From: Caulifigura coniformis
GTDB taxonomy: Bacteria; Planctomycetota; Planctomycetia; Planctomycetales; Planctomycetaceae
Length of the DNA: 64,000 nucleotides
Assembly (NCBI RefSeq): GCF_007745175.1
Contig: NZ_CP036271.1
Coordinates: forward strand, 2,926,314 to 2,990,313
Direction of reading: 5' to 3'
The position numbers and the translations under genes were made by a program. The notes below the pieces were generated by a model. That model ran no database searches. It was given only the letters and a program-made list of their open reading frames with translations, and was not told the DNA's origin. Positions within the stretch are counted from its first letter, which is position 1. Each line of letters starts with the position of its first letter. Shown here one piece after another: positions 46,150 to 55,116 of this stretch.

Positions 46150-47472
46150 TCATCCCACCGTTTCGGTGGAGGCGGCTTCGGCCCTTGGCGAAACACCCGG
46201 GCCATTCGCCCGCGTCAGGAAGCCGGGACGTCGCAGCAGCCGCCCGGTCAGGCCGCGACGTTCCCTTCCGGAAGGCCTCTCGATCGTGGCGACGATCTTG
46301 CCGTCCGTCAGCTGGTATTCGACGCCCCGCCACAAGTGAGATCGGGTGCTGGCAGCGGCGATCGTGGCTGCCGGATAAATGGCCGAGGTAAACAGCAGCG
46401 CCGGCAGCGCCATCAGCACTCGCTGCCGGCTGACGGGAACATCGAGGGCTTCGATTTCCGGGAAGGTGCGTCGCAGCTCGCGGTCGTAGACGCTCGTGAG
46501 AATCAAGAGCGTCAGGCCGTAGATGCACAGGCCAAGATAGCCCAGCGCCATCGCCATCGGGCCGGCGACAAAGAGCGCCGGCAGGAACAGCGCAAAGGCG
46601 ACAGCCAGGACAACGGCATGCAGGAAGATCGGACGCCACCTCGGGTGGTCCAGGCGCACGCAGAGCATCTGGCGGACCAGGAAGTTCCAGTATCCGCGGA
46701 TCGTGGTGGTCTCGGAGTTGACGACGTAGGTCGTGCCGAGCACTTCGTAGGGCCTGCCCGTTCGGGTCAGGTAGGCGGCAATCACCGCGTCGTCGGCAAA
46801 TCCGTGCTCGAAGGCCTCCCGGAACCCGCTTTCGTCGACGATCGACCGCCGCATGGCGAGACTGCCCGCCCAGAGGATGCGGTGCTGCTGCTGCGTCGGA
46901 ATCGCGAGCGCGTTCCAGTAATGCCGGCTCAGAGAGGCGACGTCGCAACCGGGGGGCGAGAACCAGCGGTTCGCCGAGACGGCCGCGAGCCGGGAATCGT
47001 CCAGCCCACTCACCAGCTCTTTCAGCCACGTCCGATGAACGACGGCATCGCCATCGCACAACACGACGATCTCGACTTCCGGCCGGAGCGTTGAGAACGC
47101 GCTCAGCTGGTTGCTCAGCTTGCGGGTGCAGGTCCGGCCCTGGTGGCTCCGGACCTGCAGGTCCATCACCTCGCGGCCGTAGACCTCCTCGGCGGCGGAG
47201 GCCTGTTGCCAGGCCGGGTCCTCAAGCGAATCGACGACGACAGTGACCTGGTAGTCGGGATAGTCCTGCGCGGCGAGTCGTTCCAGGCAGCGCTCAAGGA
47301 AGGGGTCGGTCCCCTTGAGCGAAAGAATCACCTGGACGCACGGCCAGCGACTTTCCGTCGGACGAACAGCGCGCTCTCGAATCTTCCGAATGCAGGGCAG
47401 CACCTGGAGGATCACGGCAACCGTGAGCACGCAGAAGACCGCCAGTGTCAGCAACCCGCCCCAGATCATCAT
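46150..47472 (-). CDS. Family 2/21-like membrane glycosyltransferase
   Basis: About 440 residues. One N-terminal membrane segment (IWGGLLTLAVFCVLTVAVIL), a GT-A domain and three or four C-terminal segments. The start of the catalytic domain, VQVILSLKGTDPFLERCLERLAAQDYPDYQVTVVVD, resembles ceramide glucosyltransferases (GT21). An acidic metal site is in VVLCDGDAVVH and the end of the catalytic region in RQMLCVRLDHPRW, near the Q/RxxRW motif of processive GTs. It could glucosylate a lipid. The ATG at 47472 has AAGGA upstream. The methyltransferase downstream may modify the same product. Confidence 0.88.
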   Translation of the reverse strand: MMIWGGLLTLAVFCVLTVAVILQVLPCIRKIRERAVRPTESRWPCVQVILSLKGTDPFLERCLERLAAQDYPDYQVTVVVDSLEDPAWQQASAAEEVYGREVMDLQVRSHQGRTCTRKLSNQLSAFSTLRPEVEIVVLCDGDAVVHRTWLKELVSGLDDSRLAAVSANRWFSPPGCDVASLSRHYWNALAIPTQQQHRILWAGSLAMRRSIVDESGFREAFEHGFADDAVIAAYLTRTGRPYEVLGTTYVVNSETTTIRGYWNFLVRQMLCVRLDHPRWRPIFLHAVVLAVAFALFLPALFVAGPMAMALGYLGLCIYGLTLLILTSVYDRELRRTFPEIEALDVPVSRQRVLMALPALLFTSAIYPAATIAAASTRSHLWRGVEYQLTDGKIVATIERPSGRERRGLTGRLLRRPGFLTRANGPGVSPRAEAASTETVG

Positions 47473-47651
47473 GATCCATTCCTTGCACGTCGCGAATTCT
47501 TCGCAGGCCGGATTATTGCGATCGACCAGTGATTTGTCGCCTGAGGAAGCATCGATCCCGGTCGGAGAATCCCTGTTTCCGCCTGCTCGACGCGGTGTTG
47601 CCAAACGGCAACATGTTCGGGGACTGGCGCGCGGAAAGACGGTCGCCGATT

Positions 47652-49439
47652 ATGCTGTCTGCGGCCAACTCGCTTCTCCTGCCAGCCACCCGAATGTTTC
47701 GCATCCGACGCATCTACGACGACCTCGTTCCGGTGAACCAGAACGCGATCCTTGAATGCCAGCGAATCCTGCAGTCGCATTTTTCCGGGGTGACGGACGC
47801 CACCGTCGAGCTGCTGATCGAGAAGCTCCGAAATCCGTTTCGTCAGAAGTTTCGTTCGATCCTGTACGTCGCTGAGCGGGGGCATGGAACGGTGCAGGGC
47901 TTCGCGTTCGCGATGCACGATCCGGAGCTGAAGTTCTGCTATCTCGACTACCTGGCCACCGACGCGAGCATCCGTGGCCGCGGAATCGGCGCGGCGCTGT
48001 ACGAACGCGTGCGGGATGAGACACGGTACCTCGGCGGCCTGCAGCTCTATTTTGAATGCCTGCCCGATTCGCCGGCCGCATGTCGCGACCCGGTCGTCCG
48101 CGCGCAGAACGAAGCCCGGCTCCGGTTTTATGAACGCTACGGCGCCCGACCCGTCATCAACACGGCGTATGAAACGCCCTTCAATCCGGCGGAGAACGAC
48201 AATGTTCCTCACCTCATGGTCGATCGCCTCGACCTCGAGGCGCCGCTGACGAAGGACCGCGTCCGTCTCATCGTCCGCGCGATCCTTGATCGCAAGTACG
48301 GAAGCCGCTGTCCGCCCGGGTATGTCGACAAGGTGGTCGCGTCGTTCCAGGAAGATCCGGTCCAGCTCCGCCCCTTCCGCTGGAAGAAGCCATCGCGGCC
48401 AGCGGGGGCGCTTCGTCCCGACCGGCCGGATCGCCGGATCCCGGTCGTCATCAACGACCAGCACGATATCCACCACATCCGCGAACGGGGCTATGTCGAG
48501 GCCCCCGTGCGGATTGCCGTCATTCGCCAGGCATTGGAAGAAGCCGGCCTGATCGAGGTCCGCCGGGCACGCTCGTATCCGACGTCGAAGATCACGGCCG
48601 TTCACGACCGCGACTACGTGTCGTACCTGGAAAAGGCCTGCGAAAACGCACCGCCGGGCAAGTCGGTCTATCCCTACGTGTTTCCGGTCCGAAACGTCGC
48701 GCGGCCACCGCGCGAACTTTCGATTCGAGCCGGCTATTACTGCATCGACACCTTCACGCCGATTCATCGCAACGCCTATCGCGCCGCGCGGGGCGGCGCC
48801 GAATGCGCGCTCACCGCAGCCGATGAAGTCCTCCATGGGCAGCGGCTGGCGTATGCTCTTGTCCGGCCGCCGGGACACCACGCCGAACGGAAATTTTTTG
48901 GCGGCTTCTGCTACTTCAACAACGCCGCCATCGCGGCCGAGCATCTCAGTCGATCGGGGAAGGTCGCGATTCTCGATATCGACTACCACCACGGTAACGG
49001 GCAGCAGGAGATCTTCCTGTCGCGTGCCGACGTGCTCACGGTGTCACTCCACGCAGATCCGCGGATCGCCTACCCGTTCTTCTCCGGTTTTGCCGACGAG
49101 CGGGGGATCGGGCCCGGCGAAGGCTTCAACCTGAACGTCCCGCTACCGGACGGAGTGACGGGAACCGACTACCGCCGCGAACTCGCCCGGGCGCTTGCAG
49201 TGATCGCCCGTTTCAAGCCGATGTTCCTCGTTGTCTCGCTCGGGTTCGATGTCGTGAAAGGCGATCCGACAGGCACCTGGCTGCTCACCGCAGACGATCT
49301 GGAGAAGAACGCACGGATGATCGGCGAACTCGACGTCCCCACGCTGGTGGTGCAGGAAGGTGGCTATCGCACACGCACGCTTGGCATCAACGCGAGGCGA
49401 TTCTTTACGGGGCTCGTCGAGTCCACGATTCGCCGTTAA
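47652..49439 (+). CDS. GNAT acetyltransferase-histone deacetylase-like fusion
   Basis: About 595 residues. The N-terminal part (about 15-165) is a GNAT domain with the acetyl-CoA loop LDYLATDASIRGRGIGAALYERVRDET. The C-terminal part (from about 260) is a deacetylase/acetylpolyamine amidohydrolase domain: active-site His pair in RPPGHHAERKFFGGFCYFNNAAIAAEHL, zinc ligands in LDIDYHHGNGQQEIF and VSLGFDVVKGDPTG, and LVVQEGGY near the end. All visible catalytic residues are kept. One protein that can both add and remove acetyl groups suggests a reversible switch on lysine or polyamine substrates. Start: ATG at 47652, with a possible second start at 47694. It is divergent from the GT2 gene. Confidence 0.92.
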   Translation: MLSAANSLLLPATRMFRIRRIYDDLVPVNQNAILECQRILQSHFSGVTDATVELLIEKLRNPFRQKFRSILYVAERGHGTVQGFAFAMHDPELKFCYLDYLATDASIRGRGIGAALYERVRDETRYLGGLQLYFECLPDSPAACRDPVVRAQNEARLRFYERYGARPVINTAYETPFNPAENDNVPHLMVDRLDLEAPLTKDRVRLIVRAILDRKYGSRCPPGYVDKVVASFQEDPVQLRPFRWKKPSRPAGALRPDRPDRRIPVVINDQHDIHHIRERGYVEAPVRIAVIRQALEEAGLIEVRRARSYPTSKITAVHDRDYVSYLEKACENAPPGKSVYPYVFPVRNVARPPRELSIRAGYYCIDTFTPIHRNAYRAARGGAECALTAADEVLHGQRLAYALVRPPGHHAERKFFGGFCYFNNAAIAAEHLSRSGKVAILDIDYHHGNGQQEIFLSRADVLTVSLHADPRIAYPFFSGFADERGIGPGEGFNLNVPLPDGVTGTDYRRELARALAVIARFKPMFLVVSLGFDVVKGDPTGTWLLTADDLEKNARMIGELDVPTLVVQEGGYRTRTLGINARRFFTGLVESTIRR

Positions 49440-49541
49440 GCCGCACTTCGGACCGCCATGCTGCTTGTCTTGATGACCATGGGTGTGGCATCTTGACACG
49501 GCTGCTCTGCGGCCATGTTTCACTTTCAGGGATTCTGCATC

Positions 49542-51008
49542 ATGGACTGTCTGCGTGCGCGCGGTTCGAAACGGTGGGGCTCGCTCCTGCCGATGGTGGC
49601 GATGGCGATTGTCCTCGCAGGTTCCACATCGCCCGTGATCGCGGCCGATCTGCATGTCGGGAAGGCCCGCCGAAACATCACCCCGGATGGCCCGATTCCC
49701 CTGTCGGGCCAGATGCACACGCGAATCTCGAAAGCCGTGGAAAGCCCGGTCTACGCCGAGGCGATCGCGCTGGAAAGCCGCGACGGACAGACATCCGTCG
49801 ACCAGGCGATCATGATCGCCTGCGACCTCGTCGCGATTCGTGAAGGGATTATTGACGACGTTCGAAGCAAACTGAAAGACCGGCTGCCCGGCTTCGACGT
49901 GAGCAAGCTCGTCATCAGCGCGACGCACACCCACACCGCTCCCGAAGTTCGTGATGAAGCCTACGATCTTCCGCCGGACGGCATCGTCCGGCCGTCGCAG
50001 TATCGGGTCTCCTTGGTCGACCGGTTGGCCGAAGTCGCGGCGGAAGCGTGGGACGGCCGGAAGCCTGGATTTGTCGGCTGGGGGCTGGGGCACGCCGTCG
50101 TCGCCCACAATCGTCGCGCCCTCTACAAATTTGGCGAGGCCAAAATGTATGGGGCGACCAATACGCCCAACTTCCGCGGCATCGAAGGCTATGAAGATCA
50201 TGGCGTCGAAGTGCTCTGCTTCTGGAACTCCGATCGCCAGCTGATCGCCACGGCGATCAACGTCGCCTGTCCGGCGCAGGAAGTCGAAAGCCGCTCCGCC
50301 GTGAACGCCGACTTCTGGCACCAGGTCCGCACGGCTCTGCGGAAGGAACACGGCGACGATCTGTGCATCCTCGGCTGGATTGGAGCGGCCGGCGACCAGT
50401 CTCCCCACCTCATGTTCCGCAAGGCGGCTGAAGAGCGGATGCGGAAGCTGCGTGGCCTGGATCCGCTCGAGGAGATTGCCCGTCGGGTCGTCGACGCCTG
50501 GCAGGAGGCTTACGACGGCGCGAAGCAGGAAATGCACGGCGACGCCCCGCTCATGCATCGCGTCTCCATGATCGATCTTCCGGTCCGGCAGGTGACCGAA
50601 GCGGAGCGCGCCGCAGCGCAGAAGGAGGTTGAGGCGCTGTCGAAAGACCCGAAGAACCTGACCCGCATGCGGTGGAACAAGGCCGTCCTCGATCGCTACG
50701 AAAGTCAGACCCCCGAGACGACTTACCCGATGGAGCTGCACGTCCTGCGGTTGGGCGATGTCGCCATCGCCACCAACTCGTTCGAACTGTTCACCGACTA
50801 TGGCATCCAGATGAAGTCCCGCAGCCCGGCCCTGCAGACGTTCGTTATCCAGCTGGCGGGGCCTGGATCCTATCTCCCCAGCCAGAGGGCCGTTCTCGGC
50901 GGCAGCTACAGCGCGGTGATCCAGAGCAACAAAGTCGGGCCGGAAGGGGGCCAGACTCTTGTGGACGAGACAGTCTCGGGGATCGAAAAACTGTGGGAGA
51001 AGAAGTGA
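49542..51008 (+). CDS. Secreted ceramidase-like hydrolase
   Basis: About 488 residues. A signal peptide (MAMAIVLAGSTSPVIAA) is followed by VGKARRNITPDGPIPLSGQMHTRIS and VISATHTHTAPEVRDEA, which match the N-terminal domain of neutral/alkaline ceramidases (zinc site HTHTAP; these enzymes split ceramide to sphingosine and fatty acid). In planctomycetes most members are shorter and of unknown substrate, so lipid or amide hydrolysis in the periplasm is inferred. The rest is typical: NVACPAQEVESRS, GWIGAAGDQSPHLM. The ATG at 49542 starts the signal peptide; an earlier in-frame start at 49515 adds nine residues. Confidence 0.87.
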   Translation: MDCLRARGSKRWGSLLPMVAMAIVLAGSTSPVIAADLHVGKARRNITPDGPIPLSGQMHTRISKAVESPVYAEAIALESRDGQTSVDQAIMIACDLVAIREGIIDDVRSKLKDRLPGFDVSKLVISATHTHTAPEVRDEAYDLPPDGIVRPSQYRVSLVDRLAEVAAEAWDGRKPGFVGWGLGHAVVAHNRRALYKFGEAKMYGATNTPNFRGIEGYEDHGVEVLCFWNSDRQLIATAINVACPAQEVESRSAVNADFWHQVRTALRKEHGDDLCILGWIGAAGDQSPHLMFRKAAEERMRKLRGLDPLEEIARRVVDAWQEAYDGAKQEMHGDAPLMHRVSMIDLPVRQVTEAERAAAQKEVEALSKDPKNLTRMRWNKAVLDRYESQTPETTYPMELHVLRLGDVAIATNSFELFTDYGIQMKSRSPALQTFVIQLAGPGSYLPSQRAVLGGSYSAVIQSNKVGPEGGQTLVDETVSGIEKLWEKK

Positions 51009-51259
51009 CGTGAGGTGACGACGGGAGTCGCGGGAATGGACGCTCGCGACCGGTTCGGGCCCTCGCAGAACAGTTGCATGCCATTTTCCCTGACGAAGAT
51101 CGCGTCGTCGGACCTTGAAAGCACGTATTTCGGCGAAGAAGCCTCTTCCGGAAGCAGTTTGACTGGCCGGAGCCGAACCGTGAGCTACCCTTCTCTTCCG
51201 GGCCAGGAACATCATGTCGCTGAAGTCGGGAGCACAGCCTTCCGACCGAGAGGTGGGCG

Positions 51260-52744
51260 TTGCGTTTGTTGTCTTCTGTCGGTCCAGGCGAGCAGTCGCG
51301 AGCTGGACGCATCCTGTTTTCGACCCCCTCAAGCCGTGCAGGCCTTGTGGCTGGTGTCGTTTTTGCGGCGTCGTTGTTCGGGATTCTGACGCGCCCGGTC
51401 GGTTTTCTGGCCGCATTCTGGCCGGCCAATGCGGTGCTCCTGGGGCTGATGGTCCGCTATCCGCAACTGGCCACCCCGTCCGGCTGGCTTGCCGCGACGG
51501 CCGGCTATCTCGCCGCCGACCTCGTCACCGGCGGAGGACTGCTGATGACCATCTGGCTGACCGCGGGGAACCTGGCCGGCGCCATGACCGGGGTGTTCCT
51601 GTTCAGTCGATTGAACGCCGAACACCGGCATCTGCGACGCCCGCTGTCGATGCTGTACCTGTTTGCAATCTGCGCGGCCACCGGAGTCGCCGCAGCCGCC
51701 GTCGGCGGAGGCGCCGGACCCGTCCTGATCGGAAAACCTTGGTGGACGAGCTGTGCCTTCTGGTTCGCCACCGAACTCGTCAACGGCATTCTGCTCCTGC
51801 CGGTGATCCTGACGGTTCCTCGTCCGGGCGACATTCGTTCCTGGAAAGGCCAACTCTTCAACCAGTTCCGCACAGATGGCGCCGCCGCGCTCCCCGTCCT
51901 GACTCTCCTTGCCTCGATGGTCTGCAGCCTGCTGTTGGGAGGCCCCGGAGCGATCATGTTCTCCGTTCCGGCGCTGCTGTGGTGTGCGCTGAGCTACGAC
52001 ATCTTCACAACCGCCTGCCTGACGCTCCTGTATTGCTCATGGATGCTCGTTGCCGTCTCAATGGGGGCGCTCGTCATCCATCCCAATGCCGATTACATCG
52101 ATCAAACGATGTCGATCCGGCTGGGCATCTCCCTACTGGCGCTCGGGCCGCTCACTGCGGCGGGCATCAACTCCGTCAAAGAGGAACTGCTTCGCAGCCT
52201 CAATCACGCGGTCAGCTACGACTTCCTCACCAAGGCCCTCGCCCGTCGGGCGTTCATGGAGAAGGGCGGGGCATTGGTCCGCCAGCGCTCGTCGCGGCCG
52301 CGCCGCCTCGCCGTGTTGATGATGGACATCGACCACTTCAAACGGGTGAACGATCACTACGGACACGCCGCGGGCGACCAGGTGCTCGTCTCTTTCGTCT
52401 CCATGGTCGCCAGTGTCCTGCGTGAGGACGACCTGTTCGGCCGTCTGGGAGGAGAAGAGTTTGCGGTCGTGCTGCCGAATATCGATCCGGTCGACGCCGC
52501 TGCGATCGCCGAGCGATTGCGGGCGAAGGTTGAGACGACGCCCGTTGCATTGAAAGAGGGAGAGGAACTTCGCATTACCGTCAGCGTGGGACTCGTGTAT
52601 CCCCCCGAGTCGTCGTCGTTGACGCTCGATCGGCTTCTGACGGAAGCAGACGCGGCCCTCTACCGTTCCAAGCAGGCTGGCCGAAACAGGGTGACGACCG
52701 CGCAGGCGCACGATTCCCGATTCGATCGGGATCTGAGTTCCTAG
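51260..52744 (+). CDS. MASE1-like diguanylate cyclase (GGDEF)
   Basis: 494 residues. The N-terminal 310 residues hold eight to ten hydrophobic segments resembling a MASE1 sensor (WPANAVLLGLMVRYPQL, ATAGYLAADLVTGG). The GGDEF domain reads VSYDFLTKALARRAFMEKGG, VLMMDIDHFKRVNDHYGHAAGDQVL, the active site FGRLGGEEFAVVLPNID (GGEEF, catalytically competent), and ADAALYRSKQAGRNRV. It makes c-di-GMP, opposed to the HD-GYP enzyme at 21185. The start is the TTG at 51260 with GAGAGGTG well placed; no ATG fits. A ~92-bp dispersed repeat follows the stop. Confidence 0.93.
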   Translation: MRLLSSVGPGEQSRAGRILFSTPSSRAGLVAGVVFAASLFGILTRPVGFLAAFWPANAVLLGLMVRYPQLATPSGWLAATAGYLAADLVTGGGLLMTIWLTAGNLAGAMTGVFLFSRLNAEHRHLRRPLSMLYLFAICAATGVAAAAVGGGAGPVLIGKPWWTSCAFWFATELVNGILLLPVILTVPRPGDIRSWKGQLFNQFRTDGAAALPVLTLLASMVCSLLLGGPGAIMFSVPALLWCALSYDIFTTACLTLLYCSWMLVAVSMGALVIHPNADYIDQTMSIRLGISLLALGPLTAAGINSVKEELLRSLNHAVSYDFLTKALARRAFMEKGGALVRQRSSRPRRLAVLMMDIDHFKRVNDHYGHAAGDQVLVSFVSMVASVLREDDLFGRLGGEEFAVVLPNIDPVDAAAIAERLRAKVETTPVALKEGEELRITVSVGLVYPPESSSLTLDRLLTEADAALYRSKQAGRNRVTTAQAHDSRFDRDLSS

Positions 52745-52749
52745 AACAT

Positions 52750-52841
52750 CTTCAATGTTGGTATTCCGGCTTCCGCAGGCGTGAGTGGACCAACGCGAAT
52801 CGACCACCGTTCCATCGCCTGCACAGGAGCCATGAAAATGG
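52750..52841 (+). repeat. Dispersed ~92-bp intergenic repeat, copy 1
   Basis: Runs from CTTCAATGTTGG to CACAGGAGCCATGAAAATGG and is closely similar to 62736-62828, with about 15 differences by eye and a one-base indel. The identical tail includes ATCGCCTGCACAGGAGCC. A hairpin GCAGGCG...CGCCTGC is possible. It begins six bases after the stop of the GGDEF gene. The tail contains AGGAG-CC-ATG, a ribosome-site-like arrangement with a 19-codon open frame. Confidence 0.85.
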
Positions 52842-52918
52842 CCTGGAGTCTGGACGCAGCGGCCGGGCCGTCTCCGGGAGGATGCCAGTAACGGGCGTCA
52901 GGCCGGTACTCTGTTTTC

Positions 52919-54043
52919 GTGAACGCATTTCTGACATGGGTGATCGAACGACTTCGAAGAGACTACCGGGCGTTGACCGGGGCATCGGCGCGCCGTCGTC
53001 GATCACGCCAGCACCTGCAGCGCGGCATGCGACACATGCTGAAGGATCAGTACTTCGAAGCGGCGGTCGAATATCGCGCGGCCGTCAATGAAGATTCCAC
53101 GGACGTCTATGCGGTGGTGAATCGCGGGTTGGCATGGCTGCATCTCCAGGACTTCGAGATGGCCCAGGCCGACTTTGAAGCCGCGATGAAACTCGATCCC
53201 AGGAACTGGTTCACTTTTCTCGGACGCGGATTTGTTCACGAAAAGCGGAATCACTTCGAACAGGCCCGAGCCGATTACCAGGAAGCTCACAGACTGCTGG
53301 GGGACGCCAATCACCCGCAGCGGGAGGAGATTCTCTCGGGATTGATTCGCTGTTCGATTGCTCTGGGGGATGCGTCCGGGGGGCTGACGGTTGCTGATGA
53401 GTTTCTTCGGGATTTTCCCGAGGGCCCGGCCGGCTATTCGATTCGGGGGCAGGCGCGGGTCGGGCTTTGTCTGTTCGAGGATGCCATCGCAGACTTTTCC
53501 GAAGCGATGCAGCGGGGACTGAGATCGTCCTATCTCCTGCGATACCGGGCTCACGCCTATGAGCGAATTGGAAACGTCTCGTGTGCCATCGCGGACTTGA
53601 AGGAGGCCGCACTGCTTGAGCCCGGGGATTTCGAGCTGCAGGCCTATCTCGGTTTCTCTTTGACTCAGGGCGGCCAGTGGACTGAGGCACGCTCCCATTT
53701 CGAGCGGCTCCTCGCCGAGCATCCAGATGACCCGCTGATCATGAACAATCTGGCCTGGATGCTGGCAACCTGTCCGGACGCCGCATTCCGGGATGGGCCG
53801 CTTGCTGTCCGCCTTGCAACGAAAGCCTGTGAACTGAGCCAGGGAACCGTCGCCCACTATGTCGGAACGCTGGGGGCGGCCTTTGCGGAGGTGGGTGAAT
53901 TCGACCGCGCCGTCGAGTGCTCAATGAGAGCGCTCTCGAAGTTCGAGGGAACCGAACGCCAGGAGTGTCAGCGAATTCTGGAACACTATCAGTCCCGCAA
54001 GCCGTACCGCGACGTGCTGTCGAAATCACGACGCGCCCCTTAG
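52919..54043 (+). CDS. Tetratricopeptide repeat protein
   Basis: 374 residues built almost wholly of TPR units from about residue 38 (YFEAAVEYRAAVNEDSTDVYAVVNRGLAWLHLQDFEMAQADFEAAMKLDPRNW and repeats through residue 330). The N-terminus is basic and slightly hydrophobic (MNAFLTWVIERLRRDY) and could be a weak membrane-association helix. TPR proteins serve as scaffolds; no partner is evident. The start is a GTG at 52919 and the ribosome site is poor. The neighbours are a cyclase gene upstream and a long intergenic stretch downstream. Confidence 0.88.
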   Translation: MNAFLTWVIERLRRDYRALTGASARRRRSRQHLQRGMRHMLKDQYFEAAVEYRAAVNEDSTDVYAVVNRGLAWLHLQDFEMAQADFEAAMKLDPRNWFTFLGRGFVHEKRNHFEQARADYQEAHRLLGDANHPQREEILSGLIRCSIALGDASGGLTVADEFLRDFPEGPAGYSIRGQARVGLCLFEDAIADFSEAMQRGLRSSYLLRYRAHAYERIGNVSCAIADLKEAALLEPGDFELQAYLGFSLTQGGQWTEARSHFERLLAEHPDDPLIMNNLAWMLATCPDAAFRDGPLAVRLATKACELSQGTVAHYVGTLGAAFAEVGEFDRAVECSMRALSKFEGTERQECQRILEHYQSRKPYRDVLSKSRRAP

Positions 54044-54471
54044 CAACACCGGGCGAAACGAACTCCGGGCGAAGAGATCTTGCTTCCTGTTTCTCTGATT
54101 TCTTGTGACAAGTCTGCGCCCGACCGCGGCGCCTTTCCCTTGTCACCGTGATTTCCTCAAGATGAAATATTGGCGGCATGGTCGCCCGGAACGGATGATC
54201 GCTCCGCACGAACGGGATCGCCCGGACTTCGCTGACCGCCTGGACGGTAGTCGGCGTCGGTCTAGAGTCGCATGTAGAACGGCCGCTAGGGGCATTCGGC
54301 AGGCCGCTTCGCATGGCTGAGGTGCCGGTCCTGCGAACCTGTTGGCGGGATCGATCGTCCCAAGGCCTGGAAATCGGTCGACCCCGTCAATGTCCACCTC
54401 TGCCCGCTTAAGGAGGTGGAGCAGGGGGCGAATCGCCAACCAGCCTTATTCTTCTCAATGGAGCGGACAAG
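54044..54471. other. 428-bp intergenic region
   Basis: No coding sequence is supported. A weak hairpin CCACCTC/GAGGTGG (54394-54400 with 54413-54419) lies near the end. The promoter of the cupin gene is expected here, but no convincing -35/-10 pair was identified. The rest shows nothing recognisable. Confidence 0.55.
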
Positions 54472-54900
54472 ATGACCAGGACCATTCTCACGCTGGCATT
54501 GGGAGCATCGGTCGGAATCGGAGGGATGTTGTTCGCCAATCAGCACGGCCACGACGGGGAGTCGGTGCGCGTGATTTCCAGCCAGGACATTGCCGAGAAG
54601 CTGGATGGGAAGGACGCAGGTGCCACGATCGTGGAAGTGACGATTGAGGCCGGCCAGTCCGGAGTCGCGCATCGCCATCCCGGACCGGGCTTCGTCTACG
54701 TTCTCGAAGGGGAGTACGAACTGGGAATCGATGACCAGCCGACGAAGCGCTACAAGGCCGGCGAGACGTTCTACGAGCCGACCGGATGCCTGCACCGCGT
54801 CTCGAAGAATCCGGCCGCAAAAGGACGGACGCGGTTGATCGCCGTGGTCCTTCATCCACGAGGAGAAAAAGAGATCGCAGTCCCCGAAAAGAAACACTGA
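54472..54900 (+). CDS. Cupin domain protein, exported
   Basis: 142 residues. An N-terminal signal-like segment (RTILTLALGASVGIGGMLFA) leads to a single cupin: motif 1 HRHPGPGFVYVLEGEYELGID (two His and Glu as metal ligands) and motif 2 GETFYEPTGCLHRVSKN (third His). It is a small periplasmic metal-binding cupin of unknown substrate. It is read in the same direction as the NmrA-like reductase gene 216 bases downstream; similar cupin-reductase pairs occur elsewhere, but a palindromic element separates them here. Confidence 0.92.
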   Translation: MTRTILTLALGASVGIGGMLFANQHGHDGESVRVISSQDIAEKLDGKDAGATIVEVTIEAGQSGVAHRHPGPGFVYVLEGEYELGIDDQPTKRYKAGETFYEPTGCLHRVSKNPAAKGRTRLIAVVLHPRGEKEIAVPEKKH

Positions 54901-54933
54901 TCGAACGACGCTCGCCGCCTTTCCATGGAAACC

Positions 54934-55008
54934 GTGTGCCACGGCTCTGTGAGCCGTGACCGATCCAAACGCTGAAAACTGGACACGGCCGGGACGGCCC
55001 CGGCACAC
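54934..55008. repeat. Nested intergenic palindromes
   Basis: Inner hairpin CACGGCTC (54940-54947) with GAGCCGTG (54951-54958). An outer pair GTGTGCC (54934-54940) and GGCACAC (55002-55008) could close a larger cruciform. It lies in the cupin-reductase spacer and looks like a dispersed palindromic element rather than a terminator. Confidence 0.65.
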
Positions 55009-55116
55009 AGACGGAAGTCTTTTTGACGGCATCGCCTGCGGCCTCTGCAGTCGACAGTTGTCAGCACCTGCACATTGCGCACTTTCAGACCCGCGCACAA
55101 TCACCGGGAGATTCTC

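Noticed and set aside
49143-51416. A 757-codon open frame on the minus strand
   Set aside because: It is antisense to the deacetylase fusion and the ceramidase-like gene, which carry clear domain motifs. The antisense product is a low-complexity Arg/Gly/Asp mix, typical of GC-rich shadow frames.
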